Below are positions 43,755 to 53,832 of a DNA stretch of 64,000 bases, one piece after another (position 1 is the stretch's first letter; each line of letters opens with the position of its first letter). The translations under genes were made by a program, and so were the position numbers. The notes under the pieces are model-generated. The model was not told the origin of the DNA and made no database searches. It worked only from the letters and a program-made list of their open reading frames with translations. Origin of the DNA: Streptomyces griseicoloratus (GTDB lineage: Bacteria > Actinomycetota > Actinomycetes > Streptomycetales > Streptomycetaceae); NCBI RefSeq assembly GCF_014534645.1, contig NZ_JACVQF010000199.1:62001-126000 (forward strand), in the 5' to 3' direction.

Positions 43755-44459
43755 TCAGGCTCGGGCGGCGGCCGGCCCGGCGGTTCCGGCCTGCCGGAAG
43801 ATCTTGCGGAGATTGTGGCAGGCCGCCAGCAGTCGCCCTTCGCCACGGGCCCCGTTCCCACCGCACAACAGCTCACAGCCATCCTGGCAGGTCATAATCT
43901 GGCCGGATACGGGTTCGGCGATGGCTTTGCGGCGGCTGTAGGCGGCGCGGCCGGGTTTGGTCCGCAGCTTGCGGGCCATGCGCTCACGGGCCGTGGCGTC
44001 CTGTGGGATGCGTCCGCGCGGTGTGGCGCTGACCTGCTCGTCGTAAGTCAGACGACCGGTGGCCATGGACGTGTCGGTGCCGGGTTCATTCTTGCGGTCG
44101 GCCGCGGCCGCGAGGTTCGCCTCGGAGCAGTACCCCGCGTCGACCAGCGCCTGCTTGGAATGGTTACCGGAGTTCGCGGCGGACTGGTCGAGCATCATGG
44201 TGTAGTTCAGCACGTCCGAGGCGTTCGTCGTCACATCGGCGGCGGTGCTGATCTGGTGCGCGCCGTCCACGACGGCTTGGGCGTTGTAGCCAGGATGTAG
44301 GCCCCGTCGCTGTTCTTCATGATCCGGGAGTCCGGGTCGGTGAAGTTGGCCTGCGCCTTGTCCCTCGGCCGCGCAACCTCGGCGGCCTTGTCTCCGGCGG
44401 CCTGCACGGCGTCGGGATTGTCGTCGGAGGCGGCGTCGGGCTCAACTGCCCGCTTGACC
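43755..44459 (-). pseudogene. IS1182-type transposase, C-terminal remnant with a frameshift
   Basis: The lower part reads YNAQAVVDGAHQISTAADVTT, LVDAGYCSEANLAAAADRKN, PRGRIPQDATARERMARKLR, AYSRRKAIAEPVSGQIMTCQ and LLAACHNLRKIFRQAG, the C-terminal catalytic region of IS1182-like transposases. The upper part (RDKAQANFTDPDSRIMKNSDGAYI) is in another frame; a one-base loss at about 44292 separates them. The N-terminal half of the transposase is missing. The remnant abuts and overlaps the 3' end of the GNAT gene. Confidence 0.85.
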
Positions 44460-45011
44460 GCCGATGTCCGCGGCCAGCGCCGCGTAGATGTACTCGCTGC
44501 CCCAGCGATCCCCGTCGAGGTCGTTCTCGACCAGGTGCGCCTCCCGACGCATCCCGAGGCGCTCACAGACCCGCACAGACCCGGTGTTCTCCACATCCAG
44601 CCGTGCGTAGAGCCGGTGCACGCCCAGCCTGTCGAAGGCAAACCCGGCCAGCGCCTTGGCCGCCTCCGTCGCATAGCCGTGCCCCTGGTGACGTGGGTCG
44701 AGAGTCCAGCCGATCTCGGCCTGGGCGGCGCGGGCATTGGCCAGGGTGAGCGTCACCTCGCCCAGGACGCCGGGCTCACCGCGTCGGCACACAGCAAGCG
44801 CCAGCTTGTCCCCGTCGGCGCACCAAACCGAGTGCGCCGCGCGCTCGGCCGCAACCTGCTCACTGCGCTCCCGCGTGTGCGCCGGCCGGTACAAGTAGCG
44901 CGCCACGCTCGGCAGGCTCTGGTAGGCGTACAGGTCGTCGGCGTCGCCGGGAGTGAACAGACGCAGCGACAACCGGCGCGTGGTCAACGGCAGCAGCGAG
45001 GTGACGTCCAT
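44442..45011 (-). CDS. RimJ/RimL-type GNAT acetyltransferase, 3' end formed by IS sequence
   Basis: 189 residues. GNAT motifs are LTTRRLSLRLFTPGDADDLY, GEVTLTLANARAAQAEIGWTLDPRHQGHGYATEAAKAL (acetyl-CoA loop) and GVHRLYARLDVENTGSVRVCERLGMRREAHL. The last four or five residues (QAGS) and the stop are read from the transposase remnant, so the insertion replaced the native C-terminus, apparently without removing the core fold. GGAGG precedes ATG 45011. Probably functional; substrate unknown. Confidence 0.88.
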   Translation of the reverse strand: MDVTSLLPLTTRRLSLRLFTPGDADDLYAYQSLPSVARYLYRPAHTRERSEQVAAERAAHSVWCADGDKLALAVCRRGEPGVLGEVTLTLANARAAQAEIGWTLDPRHQGHGYATEAAKALAGFAFDRLGVHRLYARLDVENTGSVRVCERLGMRREAHLVENDLDGDRWGSEYIYAALAADIGGQAGS

Positions 45012-45200
45012 ACGGACCTCCGGGATGCGGATGTGGATCAGGATGCGGAACTGATCGTCGCATCACGGACTGACGGGCAGCCACGCCTTTTCAACAGCAG
45101 CGCCCGACAGCCCCACTCCACCACGAGGCGCGGCATTCCGGGAGTTGTTTACTGACCCACGCTCCTAGTTGTGCCGTCTCATGACATCGGTTCCTCGCGG

Positions 45201-46196
45201 TCAGGCTTGGCGAGCGTAGGACGCGAGGCGATCGGCGAGCGCGGTGACGAGATCGCGCAGTTCACCGGGGCGCTCGATGACGAACGGCCGGTCGAGTGAG
45301 GCGAGTACGGGAGGCAACCAGTCGAGCCGCTCCGCCCGCAGCTCGACGCGCAGCCAGCGCTCGGTCGCCCGGTCCTGACCTGCCGCGGGCTCGTGCTCCT
45401 CCACGCTCGCGACGCTGGCGGGCAGGTGGGCGCGGATCTGCTCGACTGTCCCGTGGATGCGCAAGGTCACCTCATGTCGGTACTCGGCCGTGGCGAACGC
45501 TGACAACACGCGCTGTGCCGGACCGGGACCCTCGGGCGCTTCGAATGAGCCGGGCAGGGTCCGCGCGTCTGCGATGCGATCGAGCCGGAAGGTTCGGTCC
45601 TCGCCGATCCGGGCGTCCTTGCCCGTGACGTACCACCGGCCCGCATGGGCGACGATCCCGTACGTGTGCAGCGTGCGTTCGCTGCGCCGTCCGTCGCGGT
45701 CGGTGTAGCGGATCGAGACCGGCCGGCGGTGGCGCACCGCGTCGGCGATGGTGAGCAGGACCCCGGCGTCCGGGGTGTCGAACTCTCCGGGCTGTTCCGT
45801 GAAGGCGAGGGATTCCAGGAGTGTGTCGAGCCGCCGGGCGATGTGCTTGGGCAGCACCCGCCGGATCTTCGCCGATGCCGTCTCGTTCGCCGTGCGCTGC
45901 GTCGTCGTCAGCCCTGCTCGGCGGCCGGCGACCAGGCCGAGCAGCACGGCCAGCGCCTCGTCGTCGCTGAGCATGAGCGGAGGCAAGCGGTACCCGGGAG
46001 CGAGCCGGTACCCGCCGTAGCGGCCGCGCACCGATTCCACGGGCATATCCAGCTCGATCAGCTGCTCCACATACCGCCGCACGGTGCGCCCTTCGACGCC
46101 GAGCCGGTCGGCCAGTTCGGCCACCGTCCGGGTGCCGCCCGACTGCAGCAGCTCCAGGAGGGTCAGCACGCGGGCAGTGGGTCGGGGCACGTGCAC
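45201..46196 (-). CDS. HTH/WYL-domain transcriptional regulator (YafY type)
   Basis: 331 residues. The N-terminal winged helix (RVLTLLELLQSGGTRTVAELADRLGVEGRTVRRYVEQLIEL) is followed by the WYL domain (VSIRYTDRDGRRSERTLHTYGIVAHAGRWYVTGKD, FRLDRI) and the WCX tail. GTG 46196 is used. Such proteins bind nucleic-acid or small ligands through WYL and usually repress a nearby gene. It is divergent from a VOC-protein gene 88 bp away, its likely target. Confidence 0.93.
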   Translation of the reverse strand: MHVPRPTARVLTLLELLQSGGTRTVAELADRLGVEGRTVRRYVEQLIELDMPVESVRGRYGGYRLAPGYRLPPLMLSDDEALAVLLGLVAGRRAGLTTTQRTANETASAKIRRVLPKHIARRLDTLLESLAFTEQPGEFDTPDAGVLLTIADAVRHRRPVSIRYTDRDGRRSERTLHTYGIVAHAGRWYVTGKDARIGEDRTFRLDRIADARTLPGSFEAPEGPGPAQRVLSAFATAEYRHEVTLRIHGTVEQIRAHLPASVASVEEHEPAAGQDRATERWLRVELRAERLDWLPPVLASLDRPFVIERPGELRDLVTALADRLASYARQA

Positions 46197-46210
46197 AGCC
46201 TAATGCGAAT

Positions 46211-46228
46211 ACAGGACCGATTCTGTCC
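46211..46228. promoter_or_regulatory. Weak operator-like inverted repeats between the WYL gene and the VOC gene
   Basis: ACAG-N8-CTGT and the overlapping GGAC-N7-GTCC lie midway in the 87-bp divergent gap (ACAGGACCGATTCTGTCC). Arms are short, so this is tentative. Confidence 0.3.
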
Positions 46229-46283
46229 ACTATCTCTCCTAGCCTGCGCAGTGCACGCCTCCAGCACAGCCAAGGAGATCCCC

Positions 46284-46682
46284 ATGGAGTTCGTCTCGAT
46301 CCGCATCATCACCAGCGACGTGGCGCGCCTCGTCGAGTTCTATGAGCGAGCCACCGGGGCGCGGGCGACGTGGGCCACCGACGACTTCGCCGAACTCAAC
46401 ACCGCGGGCGCCACCCTCGCGATCGCCGGCACCAGCACCGTCCCGCTGTTCGCCCCGGGCTCTGCCCGCCCGGCGGACAACCACAGCGTGATCACCGAGT
46501 TCCTCGTGGACGACGTGGACCGCGTTCACCAGAACCTGACCGGCTTCGTCACCGACTTCGTCAAGGAGCCCACCACGATGCCCTGGGGCAACCGGTCGCT
46601 GCTGCTCCGTGACCCCGACGGCAACCTCGTCAACTTCTTCACCCCCGTCACGCCGGCGGCCATCGCAAAGTTCGCACGCTGA
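46284..46682 (+). CDS. VOC-family (glyoxalase/bleomycin-resistance fold) protein
   Basis: 132 residues: MEFVSIRIITSDVARLVEFYERATGA, FAELNTAGATLAIAG, VITEFLVDDVDRVHQNL, NRSLLLRDPDGNLVNFFTP. The paired bab elements of the VOC fold are evident, as are the end-of-domain D-P-D-G-N and C-terminal F. The specific reaction is not determinable. AAGGAG precedes the ATG. Divergent from the WYL regulator; a strong terminator follows. Confidence 0.9.
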   Translation: MEFVSIRIITSDVARLVEFYERATGARATWATDDFAELNTAGATLAIAGTSTVPLFAPGSARPADNHSVITEFLVDDVDRVHQNLTGFVTDFVKEPTTMPWGNRSLLLRDPDGNLVNFFTPVTPAAIAKFAR

Positions 46683-46706
46683 CGACACCACGCAAAGCCG
46701 CTCAGG

Positions 46707-46732
46707 CGGGAGCCCTGATCCCAGGGCTCCCG
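46707..46732 (+). terminator. Terminator hairpin after the VOC gene
   Basis: CGGGAGCCCTG-ATCC-CAGGGCTCCCG, a perfect 11-bp stem with a 4-nt loop, starts 24 bp after the VOC stop. It also lies between converging genes, so it may act on both strands. No other gene fits in 46683-46811. Confidence 0.8.
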
Positions 46733-46811
46733 ATGAACGCGGCCGCCGAGTCCAGGAGCGCCACCGGCAGGGGACAGGCGCTGCGGCGGCAGACCTTCCG
46801 AGACACCACAC

Positions 46812-47207
46812 CTAGTTCTGCGGTGCCAGGGTGCGAAGGACGCAGAACTCGTTGCCCTCCGGGTCTGCCATGACCACCCAGTTTCGGCCTGGGCCTTGGC
46901 CGACATCCGTCTTGGTGGCCCCGAGGCTGAGCAGCCTGGTCACCTCGTCCTCGGTGCTGCCGTCGATCGGGCTGACGTCGAGGTGAAGCCGGTTCTTCAC
47001 GGACTTGCCCTCGGGTACCTGGATGAACAGCAGGGTGGGCGCCATCTGGCGGGCCCGGACATCCTCGACGGTCGGTACCCAGGAGCCGATCTCGACCTTG
47101 CCCTCGCCCCGGTCGATCACCTTGAAGTCCAGGACCTCGCACCAGAAGGCGGCGAGTCTCTCCGGATCGTGGCAGTCAACGGCCAATTCGGTGAACCTAC
47201 TGGTCAT
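46812..47207 (-). CDS. VOC-family (glyoxalase-like) protein
   Basis: 131 residues: TELAVDCHDPERLAAFWCEVLDFKV, LLFIQVPEGKSVKNRLHLDVSP, GRNWVVMADPEGNEFCVLRT. This is the glyoxalase-6-like subgroup common in actinobacteria, with no assigned reaction. It is not closely similar to the neighbouring VOC protein. Converges with it across a terminator. Confidence 0.9.
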   Translation of the reverse strand: MTSRFTELAVDCHDPERLAAFWCEVLDFKVIDRGEGKVEIGSWVPTVEDVRARQMAPTLLFIQVPEGKSVKNRLHLDVSPIDGSTEDEVTRLLSLGATKTDVGQGPGRNWVVMADPEGNEFCVLRTLAPQN

Positions 47208-47518
47208 GACTCTCCCAGAAGTGCGGACGGGACTCAGAGTACGGGCAGGAGAGGCACGGTGTTGAGCACGCCCTGAACGTCATTCAGGACGTGCGGAGAT
47301 CGGGCTTCACCCGTGCTGCACACCGGTCTGCCCGTCGAGTGAGGCACCGGTGGCTGCGAAAACGGACGAGGCGGCAGCCTGCCCCGGCACAGGCAGCCGC
47401 CATCAGCCAGAGCCGCGGCCGGCCGACATGCGCAGCCGTGCACATCCCTGCACAGCCACACGGGAAACACCCGGCGGCGGCAACGAGTGCTCAGCTCCTG
47501 TCATACAACGCGTAAGCC
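47208..47518. other. Gap between the second VOC gene and the xylA terminator
   Basis: About 310 bp with no convincing reading frame, promoter or repeat. The minus-strand frame at 47234-47470 is cysteine/proline-rich with poor codon use and is not supported. Confidence 0.5.
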
Positions 47519-47553
47519 CTCCGGCCTCGTCCGTGACCCGGACGAGGCCGGAG
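47519..47553 (-). terminator. Terminator hairpin after xylA
   Basis: CTCCGGCCTCGTCCG (47519-47533) pairs perfectly with CGGACGAGGCCGGAG (47539-47553) around TGACC. It begins 20 bp past the xylA stop on the minus strand. Confidence 0.85.
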
Positions 47554-47573
47554 CGTCGCCTCCCGGGCCTGGT

Positions 47574-48920
<1,347 letters not shown>

Positions 48921-50366
48921 ATGTCAGCAGCCGAGGGTCCGCTCGTCGTCGGCGTGGACACGTCCACCCAGTCCACGAAGGCGCTGGTCGTCGACTCGGC
49001 CACCGGCCGGGTCGTCGCGAGCGGCCAGGCGCCCCACACCGTGTCCACCGGAGCAGGCCGCGAGAGCGACCCGCGCCAGTGGTGGGACGCCCTGTGCCAG
49101 GCCCTGAGCCAGTGCGGCGACGCGGCACGCGAGGCCGCGGCGGTGTCGATCGGCGGACAGCAGCACGGACTCGTCACGCTGGACGCCCAGGGCGACCCGG
49201 TGCGTCCGGCCCTGCTGTGGAACGACGTGCGCTCCGCGCCGCAGGCCCGCCGGCTGGTCGAGGAACTGGGCGGCCCCAAGACGTGGGCGGAGCGCACGGG
49301 CAGTGTGCCCAGCGCCTCCTTCACGATCACCAAGTGGGCCTGGCTGGCCGAGCACGAGCCGGAGTCGGTCCGCGCGACCAGGTCCGTACGTCTCCCCCAC
49401 GACTACCTCACCGGGCGCCTCACCGGTCAGGGGACCACCGACCGCGGTGACGCGTCCGGTACCGGCTGGTGGGCGTCCGGGACGGAGTCGTACGACGAGG
49501 AGATCCTCGCGCGCGTGGGGCTCGATCCGGCGCTGCTGCCCCGGGTGGTACGTCCCGGGGAAGTCGCCGGCACCGTACGCGACAGCCACGACCTGCCGTT
49601 CTCCAAGGGCACCCTGGTCGCCCCGGGCACCGGCGACAACGCGGCCGCCGCGATGGGGCTCGGTCTGCGGCCGGGCGTGCCGGTGATGAGCCTCGGCACC
49701 TCCGGCACGGTGTACGCGGTGTCGCAGCACCGGCCGGCCGACCCGACGGGCACCGTGGCGGGCTTCGCCGACGCGCGCGGCGACTGGCTGCCGCTGGCCT
49801 GCACCCTGAACTGCACGCTCGCCGTGGACCGCGTCGCAGCCCTGGTGGGCCTGGACCGCGAGGCCGTCGAACCCGGCACGGGCGTCACCCTCCTGCCCTA
49901 CCTGGACGGCGAACGCACCCCGAACCTCCCCCACTCCTCGGGCCTCCTGCACGGACTGCGCCACGACACGACCGCAGGCCAGCTGCTGCAGGCCGCGTAC
50001 GACGGCGCCGTCCACTCGCTGCTCGGCGCGCTCGACCTGGTCCTGGACGCGGACGCGGATCCCTCCGCGCCCCTGTTCCTGATCGGGGGCGGTGCGCGCG
50101 GGACGGCATGGCAGCAGACCGTACGGCGGCTGTCGGGACGCCCGGTGCAGATCCCCGAGGCCAGGGAACTCGTCGCCCTCGGCGCGGCGGCCCAGGCGGC
50201 CGGCCTGCTGACCGAGGAGGATCCCGCCGCGGTCGCCCGGCGCTGGAACACGGCAGCGGGCCCGGTGCTCGACCCGGTCGAACGGGACCAGGCGACGCTG
50301 ACCAGGATCGCCGGGGTACTCTCCGACGCGGCCCCGCTGCTGGAGCGGGGCGCGGACACACGCTGA
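48921..50366 (+). CDS. xylB: Xylulokinase
   Basis: 481 residues of the FGGY kinase family. The N-terminal phosphate motif is VVGVDTSTQSTKALVVD, then ISIGGQQHGLV-type contact (VSIGGQQHGLVTLD) and the catalytic region APGTGDNAAAAMGLG, with the ATP-binding C-domain FLIGGGARGTAWQQ. It phosphorylates D-xylulose to xylulose 5-phosphate for the pentose phosphate pathway. Divergent from xylA; the ROK regulator follows 174 bp downstream. Confidence 0.97.
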   Translation: MSAAEGPLVVGVDTSTQSTKALVVDSATGRVVASGQAPHTVSTGAGRESDPRQWWDALCQALSQCGDAAREAAAVSIGGQQHGLVTLDAQGDPVRPALLWNDVRSAPQARRLVEELGGPKTWAERTGSVPSASFTITKWAWLAEHEPESVRATRSVRLPHDYLTGRLTGQGTTDRGDASGTGWWASGTESYDEEILARVGLDPALLPRVVRPGEVAGTVRDSHDLPFSKGTLVAPGTGDNAAAAMGLGLRPGVPVMSLGTSGTVYAVSQHRPADPTGTVAGFADARGDWLPLACTLNCTLAVDRVAALVGLDREAVEPGTGVTLLPYLDGERTPNLPHSSGLLHGLRHDTTAGQLLQAAYDGAVHSLLGALDLVLDADADPSAPLFLIGGGARGTAWQQTVRRLSGRPVQIPEARELVALGAAAQAAGLLTEEDPAAVARRWNTAAGPVLDPVERDQATLTRIAGVLSDAAPLLERGADTR

Positions 50367-50540
50367 CGGACGCGCTGGTGGGAGACGACACCCTGCACGG
50401 CTGCTTCGGGGTGACCACGGGGACGCCTTCGGGGCCGGGCCGCCGGAGAACGTGCCCCCGCGGACACTCCCCGGCGGCCCCGGAGGGAGACGTCCGCTCC
50501 GCGTCCGCCGCAGGACACGCGACCGAGGACTGACGGAGGC

Positions 50541-51749
50541 ATGACCGCACCGCCGCACGAAGCACACCCGGCCCGCCCCGGGCGTCCCCTGCCGGACACC
50601 CAGCAGGGCATGCGCCGCCGCAACCTGGCCAGGGTGATGCACACCGTCAGCGCCGAGGGGCCCCTGTCCCGGGCCGCCGTCGCCTCACGGATCGGGCTGA
50701 CGCGTGCGGCGGTCTCGACGCTCGTGGACGAGCTCATCCGCTCGGGCCTGCTGGAGGAACTGGGCCCGGAACGTCCCGGCAGGGTGGGCCGGCCCGGGTC
50801 GGCGCTCGCGGTCAGCGCGAACGGCCCCGCGGGCCTCGGCGCGGAGGTCGGCGTCGACCACCTGGCGGTCTGCGCGGTCGACCTGCGCGGCCGGGTACGG
50901 TCACGGGCCGTGCGGTACGGCAGCAACCGGGGCCGATCGCCGGAACCGGTGATCGAGCAGCTCACCGGCCTGGTGCGGCAGGTCGTCGCCGAGGCGGAGG
51001 ACGAGGGGCTGTGGCCGGCCGGGCTCGCCGTGGCCGTCCCCGGCCTCGTGGCACGCAACGCCCGGACCGTCGTACGGGCACCGAACCTCGACTGGCACGA
51101 CGCGGACCTCGGTGCGCTGCTGCCCGCCGGCCTGCCGCTGACCGTGGACAACGAGGCCAACTTCGGCGCGCTCGCCGAGCTCTGGCTCGGTGACGGCACG
51201 CCCCGGGACTTCCTGCACGTCTCGGCCGAGATCGGCATCGGTGCGGCCGTGGTGGTCGACGGACAGCTGCTGCGCGGGACCCGTGGGTTCGCGGGCGAGC
51301 TGGGACACGTGCCGGTGCATCCCGACGGGCCGCAGTGCGCATGCGGAGGGCGCGGGTGCCTGGAGCAGTACGCCGGTGAGAAGGCCGTTCTGCGCGCCGC
51401 CGGCGTGGAGCCGGGCGAGGACCGCGTCGGACTCCTCGCGGGACGCGCCGAAGAGGGCGACGAGGCCGTGGTCCGGGCTCTGCACGAGGCGGGCACGGCC
51501 CTCGGCATCGCCCTGACCGGTGCGGTCAACCTGCTGGATCCCGAGGGCGTGGTGCTGGGCGGCGCCCTGGCCGGACTCGCTCCCTGGCTGCTGCCGCCGC
51601 TGCGGGCCGAGCTGGCACGGCGTACGGCGGGTCCGGTCTGTCCCGTGTCCGTGTCCGGACTGGGCCCGCAGGGTCCTCTGCTCGGCGCCGCGCACTCGGT
51701 GGTACGGGCCGTCCTGGACGATCCCGCTGCGGTGGCCGAGCGCGCCTGA
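50541..51749 (+). CDS. ROK-family transcriptional repressor, probably of the xylose genes
   Basis: 402 residues. The N-terminal winged helix (QGMRRRNLARVMHTV, LSRAAVASRIGLTRAAVSTLVDELI) is followed by the ROK sugar-kinase-like domain with VDNEANFGALAE, GIGAAVVVDGQLLRG and the zinc motif GHVPVHPDG / CACGGRGCLEQ. It lacks an obvious kinase role and is likely a XylR-type repressor responding to xylose. It is on the same strand as xylB. Confidence 0.92.
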   Translation: MTAPPHEAHPARPGRPLPDTQQGMRRRNLARVMHTVSAEGPLSRAAVASRIGLTRAAVSTLVDELIRSGLLEELGPERPGRVGRPGSALAVSANGPAGLGAEVGVDHLAVCAVDLRGRVRSRAVRYGSNRGRSPEPVIEQLTGLVRQVVAEAEDEGLWPAGLAVAVPGLVARNARTVVRAPNLDWHDADLGALLPAGLPLTVDNEANFGALAELWLGDGTPRDFLHVSAEIGIGAAVVVDGQLLRGTRGFAGELGHVPVHPDGPQCACGGRGCLEQYAGEKAVLRAAGVEPGEDRVGLLAGRAEEGDEAVVRALHEAGTALGIALTGAVNLLDPEGVVLGGALAGLAPWLLPPLRAELARRTAGPVCPVSVSGLGPQGPLLGAAHSVVRAVLDDPAAVAERA

Positions 51750-52115
51750 CCCGGGGAGCCGGCGTCGCGGCCCGCCCACCGGGGACGGCCGCGCCACACG
51801 GCCCGTTGGTCTTCGCCCGCACCGCGGTTCCGCTCGCCCCGCCCGCGGGTTGCGCCGCCGGCTCGCTCGCGCCCACTCGATCGGGTGAGCGAGTTGTCCA
51901 CAATCTCTCGGGCATCCACCGGATCACGGTGTGCTCTTCTGCCCAACACGCAAGCGCCGTACGGTGATTCACGCGGACGCAGCCGTCACCGGGACGCCGG
52001 GTGCGTCAGCTTTCACCGCTTCCCTACGTCCCTCCGCCCCACCGTCCGGCCTTCCCACCTCACCTCCTTCCCGCCTCGACCGGCATTCGCCAGAAACGAA
52101 CGGAGCTGCGCTGCG
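51750..52115. other. 366-bp gap before the acetamidase gene
   Basis: No supported gene. The last part, about 52015-52083, is strongly pyrimidine-rich on the plus strand. No clear promoter, hairpin or riboswitch was recognised. Confidence 0.5.
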
Positions 52116-53129
52116 ATGAGCGACCTTCGGATCCTGACCGTGCGACCCGAACCGGGTGAGTACGCCTGGACGTTCGGCGGCGCACCCCCCGTGGCCCGCA
52201 TCTCACCCGGCACGGTCCTCGATCTGTACACGGAGGACTGCTTCGCCGGCCGGGTGCGGTCCGAGAAGGACCTGGTGTCCGAGGTGTGCGAGTTCCCCTA
52301 CCTCAATCCGCAGACCGGGCCCTTCCACGTGGAGGGCGCAGAGCCCGGCGACACCGTCGCCGTCCACTTCGTGTCGATCGAACCGGCCCGGGACTGGGCG
52401 GCGTCGACCACTGTTCCGCTGTTCGGCGCACTGACCTCGACGCACACCACGGCCACGCTCCAGCCACCGCTCCCGGAGGCCGTCTGGATCTGGCAGCTCG
52501 ACCGGGCCCGCCGAACGGCACTGTTCCAGGCCCGCGACAGTGACATCGAGGTGGAACTGCCCCTCGACCCGATGCACGGCACGGTGGGAGTGGCCCCCGC
52601 CAACCTGGAGGTGCGCTCGGCCCTGGTGCCCGACGCCCACGGCGGCAACATGGACACGCCCGAGATGCGGGCCGGCGTCACGTGCTACCTCGGGGTCAAC
52701 GTGGAGGGCGCGCTGCTCAGTCTCGGCGACGGGCACGCCCGGCAGGGCGAGGGAGAGACCTGCGGCGTCGCCGTGGAGTGCGCGATGAACACGGTCGTGA
52801 TCGTCGAACTGCTCAAGGGGCTGGTCACCCCATGGCCACGCATCGAGTCGGACACGCACATCATCTCGACGGGCTCGGCGCGGCCGCTGGAGGACGCCTT
52901 CCGGATATCCCAGCTGGACATGGTGCAGTGGCTGGCCCGCGACTACGGATTCAGCGAGCTGGACGCCTATCAGTTCGCCACCCAGGCAGTCGAATCGCCG
53001 CTGGCCAACGTCTGCGACACCAACTACACCTGCGTGGCCAAGGTCCGCAAGGAGTGGCTACCCGCGCGCGAGACTCACCGCGGAGTGCACGCGCGGCTGC
53101 GCGAGACGGCGGCCACGCTGCGGAACTGA
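52116..53129 (+). CDS. Acetamidase/formamidase family protein
   Basis: 337 residues. The family pattern is seen in FHVEGAEPGDTVAVHFVSIEPARDW, LPLDPMHGTVGVAP, DAHGGNMDTPEMRAGVTCYLGVNVEGALLSLGDGHARQGEGE and a late SPLANVCDTNYTC. These enzymes hydrolyse short amides to ammonia and acid and use a metal site formed by the conserved D/H/E residues. It is followed 31 bp later by a cell-wall amidase gene, which could be cotranscribed. The natural substrate is unknown. Confidence 0.92.
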   Translation: MSDLRILTVRPEPGEYAWTFGGAPPVARISPGTVLDLYTEDCFAGRVRSEKDLVSEVCEFPYLNPQTGPFHVEGAEPGDTVAVHFVSIEPARDWAASTTVPLFGALTSTHTTATLQPPLPEAVWIWQLDRARRTALFQARDSDIEVELPLDPMHGTVGVAPANLEVRSALVPDAHGGNMDTPEMRAGVTCYLGVNVEGALLSLGDGHARQGEGETCGVAVECAMNTVVIVELLKGLVTPWPRIESDTHIISTGSARPLEDAFRISQLDMVQWLARDYGFSELDAYQFATQAVESPLANVCDTNYTCVAKVRKEWLPARETHRGVHARLRETAATLRN

Positions 53130-53160
53130 CGACTCTCCCCAACGACGAAAGGCAGTTCCC

Positions 53161-53760
53161 GTGGAACGGGCTACACCGATTCCCAGCAGGCGGCGGCTCC
53201 TGATGGGTGCCGCGCTCGCCACCGTCCCCTCCGCGCTGCTTGCCGGCGCACGGGCGGAGGCGCGGCCCCAGGTCGTCGACTATCCGTCCGCCGAGTGGCA
53301 GCCTGCCAGTACGTCCAACTACACGCCGTCGAACCGCCCCACCGCCTACCCGCTGGACTATGTGGTCGTCCACGTCACCCAGGAGACGTACGCCGACACC
53401 CTGTCCATCTTCCGCGACCCACGCAGTCAGGTGTCCGCGCACTACGTCGTCCGCTCCTCCGACGGGCATGTCGCGCAGTGCGTCCGTGAGGCCGACGTGG
53501 CCTGGCACGCGGGCAACTGGGACTACAACACCCGCAGTATCGGTATCGAGCACGAGGGCTGGGTGGACCGGCCCGCGTACTTCACCGACGCCCTCTACGA
53601 GCAGTCGGCGAGACTCACCGCGGCCATCTGCACCACATACGGCATCCCCAAGGACCGCGCGCACATCATCGGGCATCACGAGGTACCGGGCAGCGACCAC
53701 ACGGATCCGGGGCCTCTGTGGGACTGGTCGCGGTACATCAGACTGGTCAACTTCGCCTGA
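53161..53760 (+). CDS. Tat-exported N-acetylmuramoyl-L-alanine amidase (amidase_2)
   Basis: 199 residues. The N-terminus SRRRLLMGAALATVPSALLAG is a twin-arginine signal. The mature domain has VVVHVTQETYADTLSIF, VSAHYVVRSSDGHVAQCV, VAWHAGNWDYNTRSIGIEHEG and IIGHHEVPGSDHTDPGPLWDW; the first His and the late His/Asp are the expected zinc ligands. It cleaves between N-acetylmuramic acid and L-alanine in peptidoglycan. The GTG start follows AAAGGCAG. Confidence 0.95.
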   Translation: MERATPIPSRRRLLMGAALATVPSALLAGARAEARPQVVDYPSAEWQPASTSNYTPSNRPTAYPLDYVVVHVTQETYADTLSIFRDPRSQVSAHYVVRSSDGHVAQCVREADVAWHAGNWDYNTRSIGIEHEGWVDRPAYFTDALYEQSARLTAAICTTYGIPKDRAHIIGHHEVPGSDHTDPGPLWDWSRYIRLVNFA

Positions 53761-53832
53761 CCGAGGCGGACGGCCACGTTCGGGTGAGCCGACCGGTCGA
53801 AGAGGTTGTCGGCGCCCATCCCCGGAGCGACG

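Noticed and set aside
44319-45155. Plus-strand open frame opposite the GNAT gene
   Set aside because: Antisense to clear GNAT motifs and transposase remnant; low-complexity translation.
46702-47142. Minus-strand frame overlapping the second VOC gene
   Set aside because: A shadow of the VOC gene that extends into the terminator hairpin; no family features.
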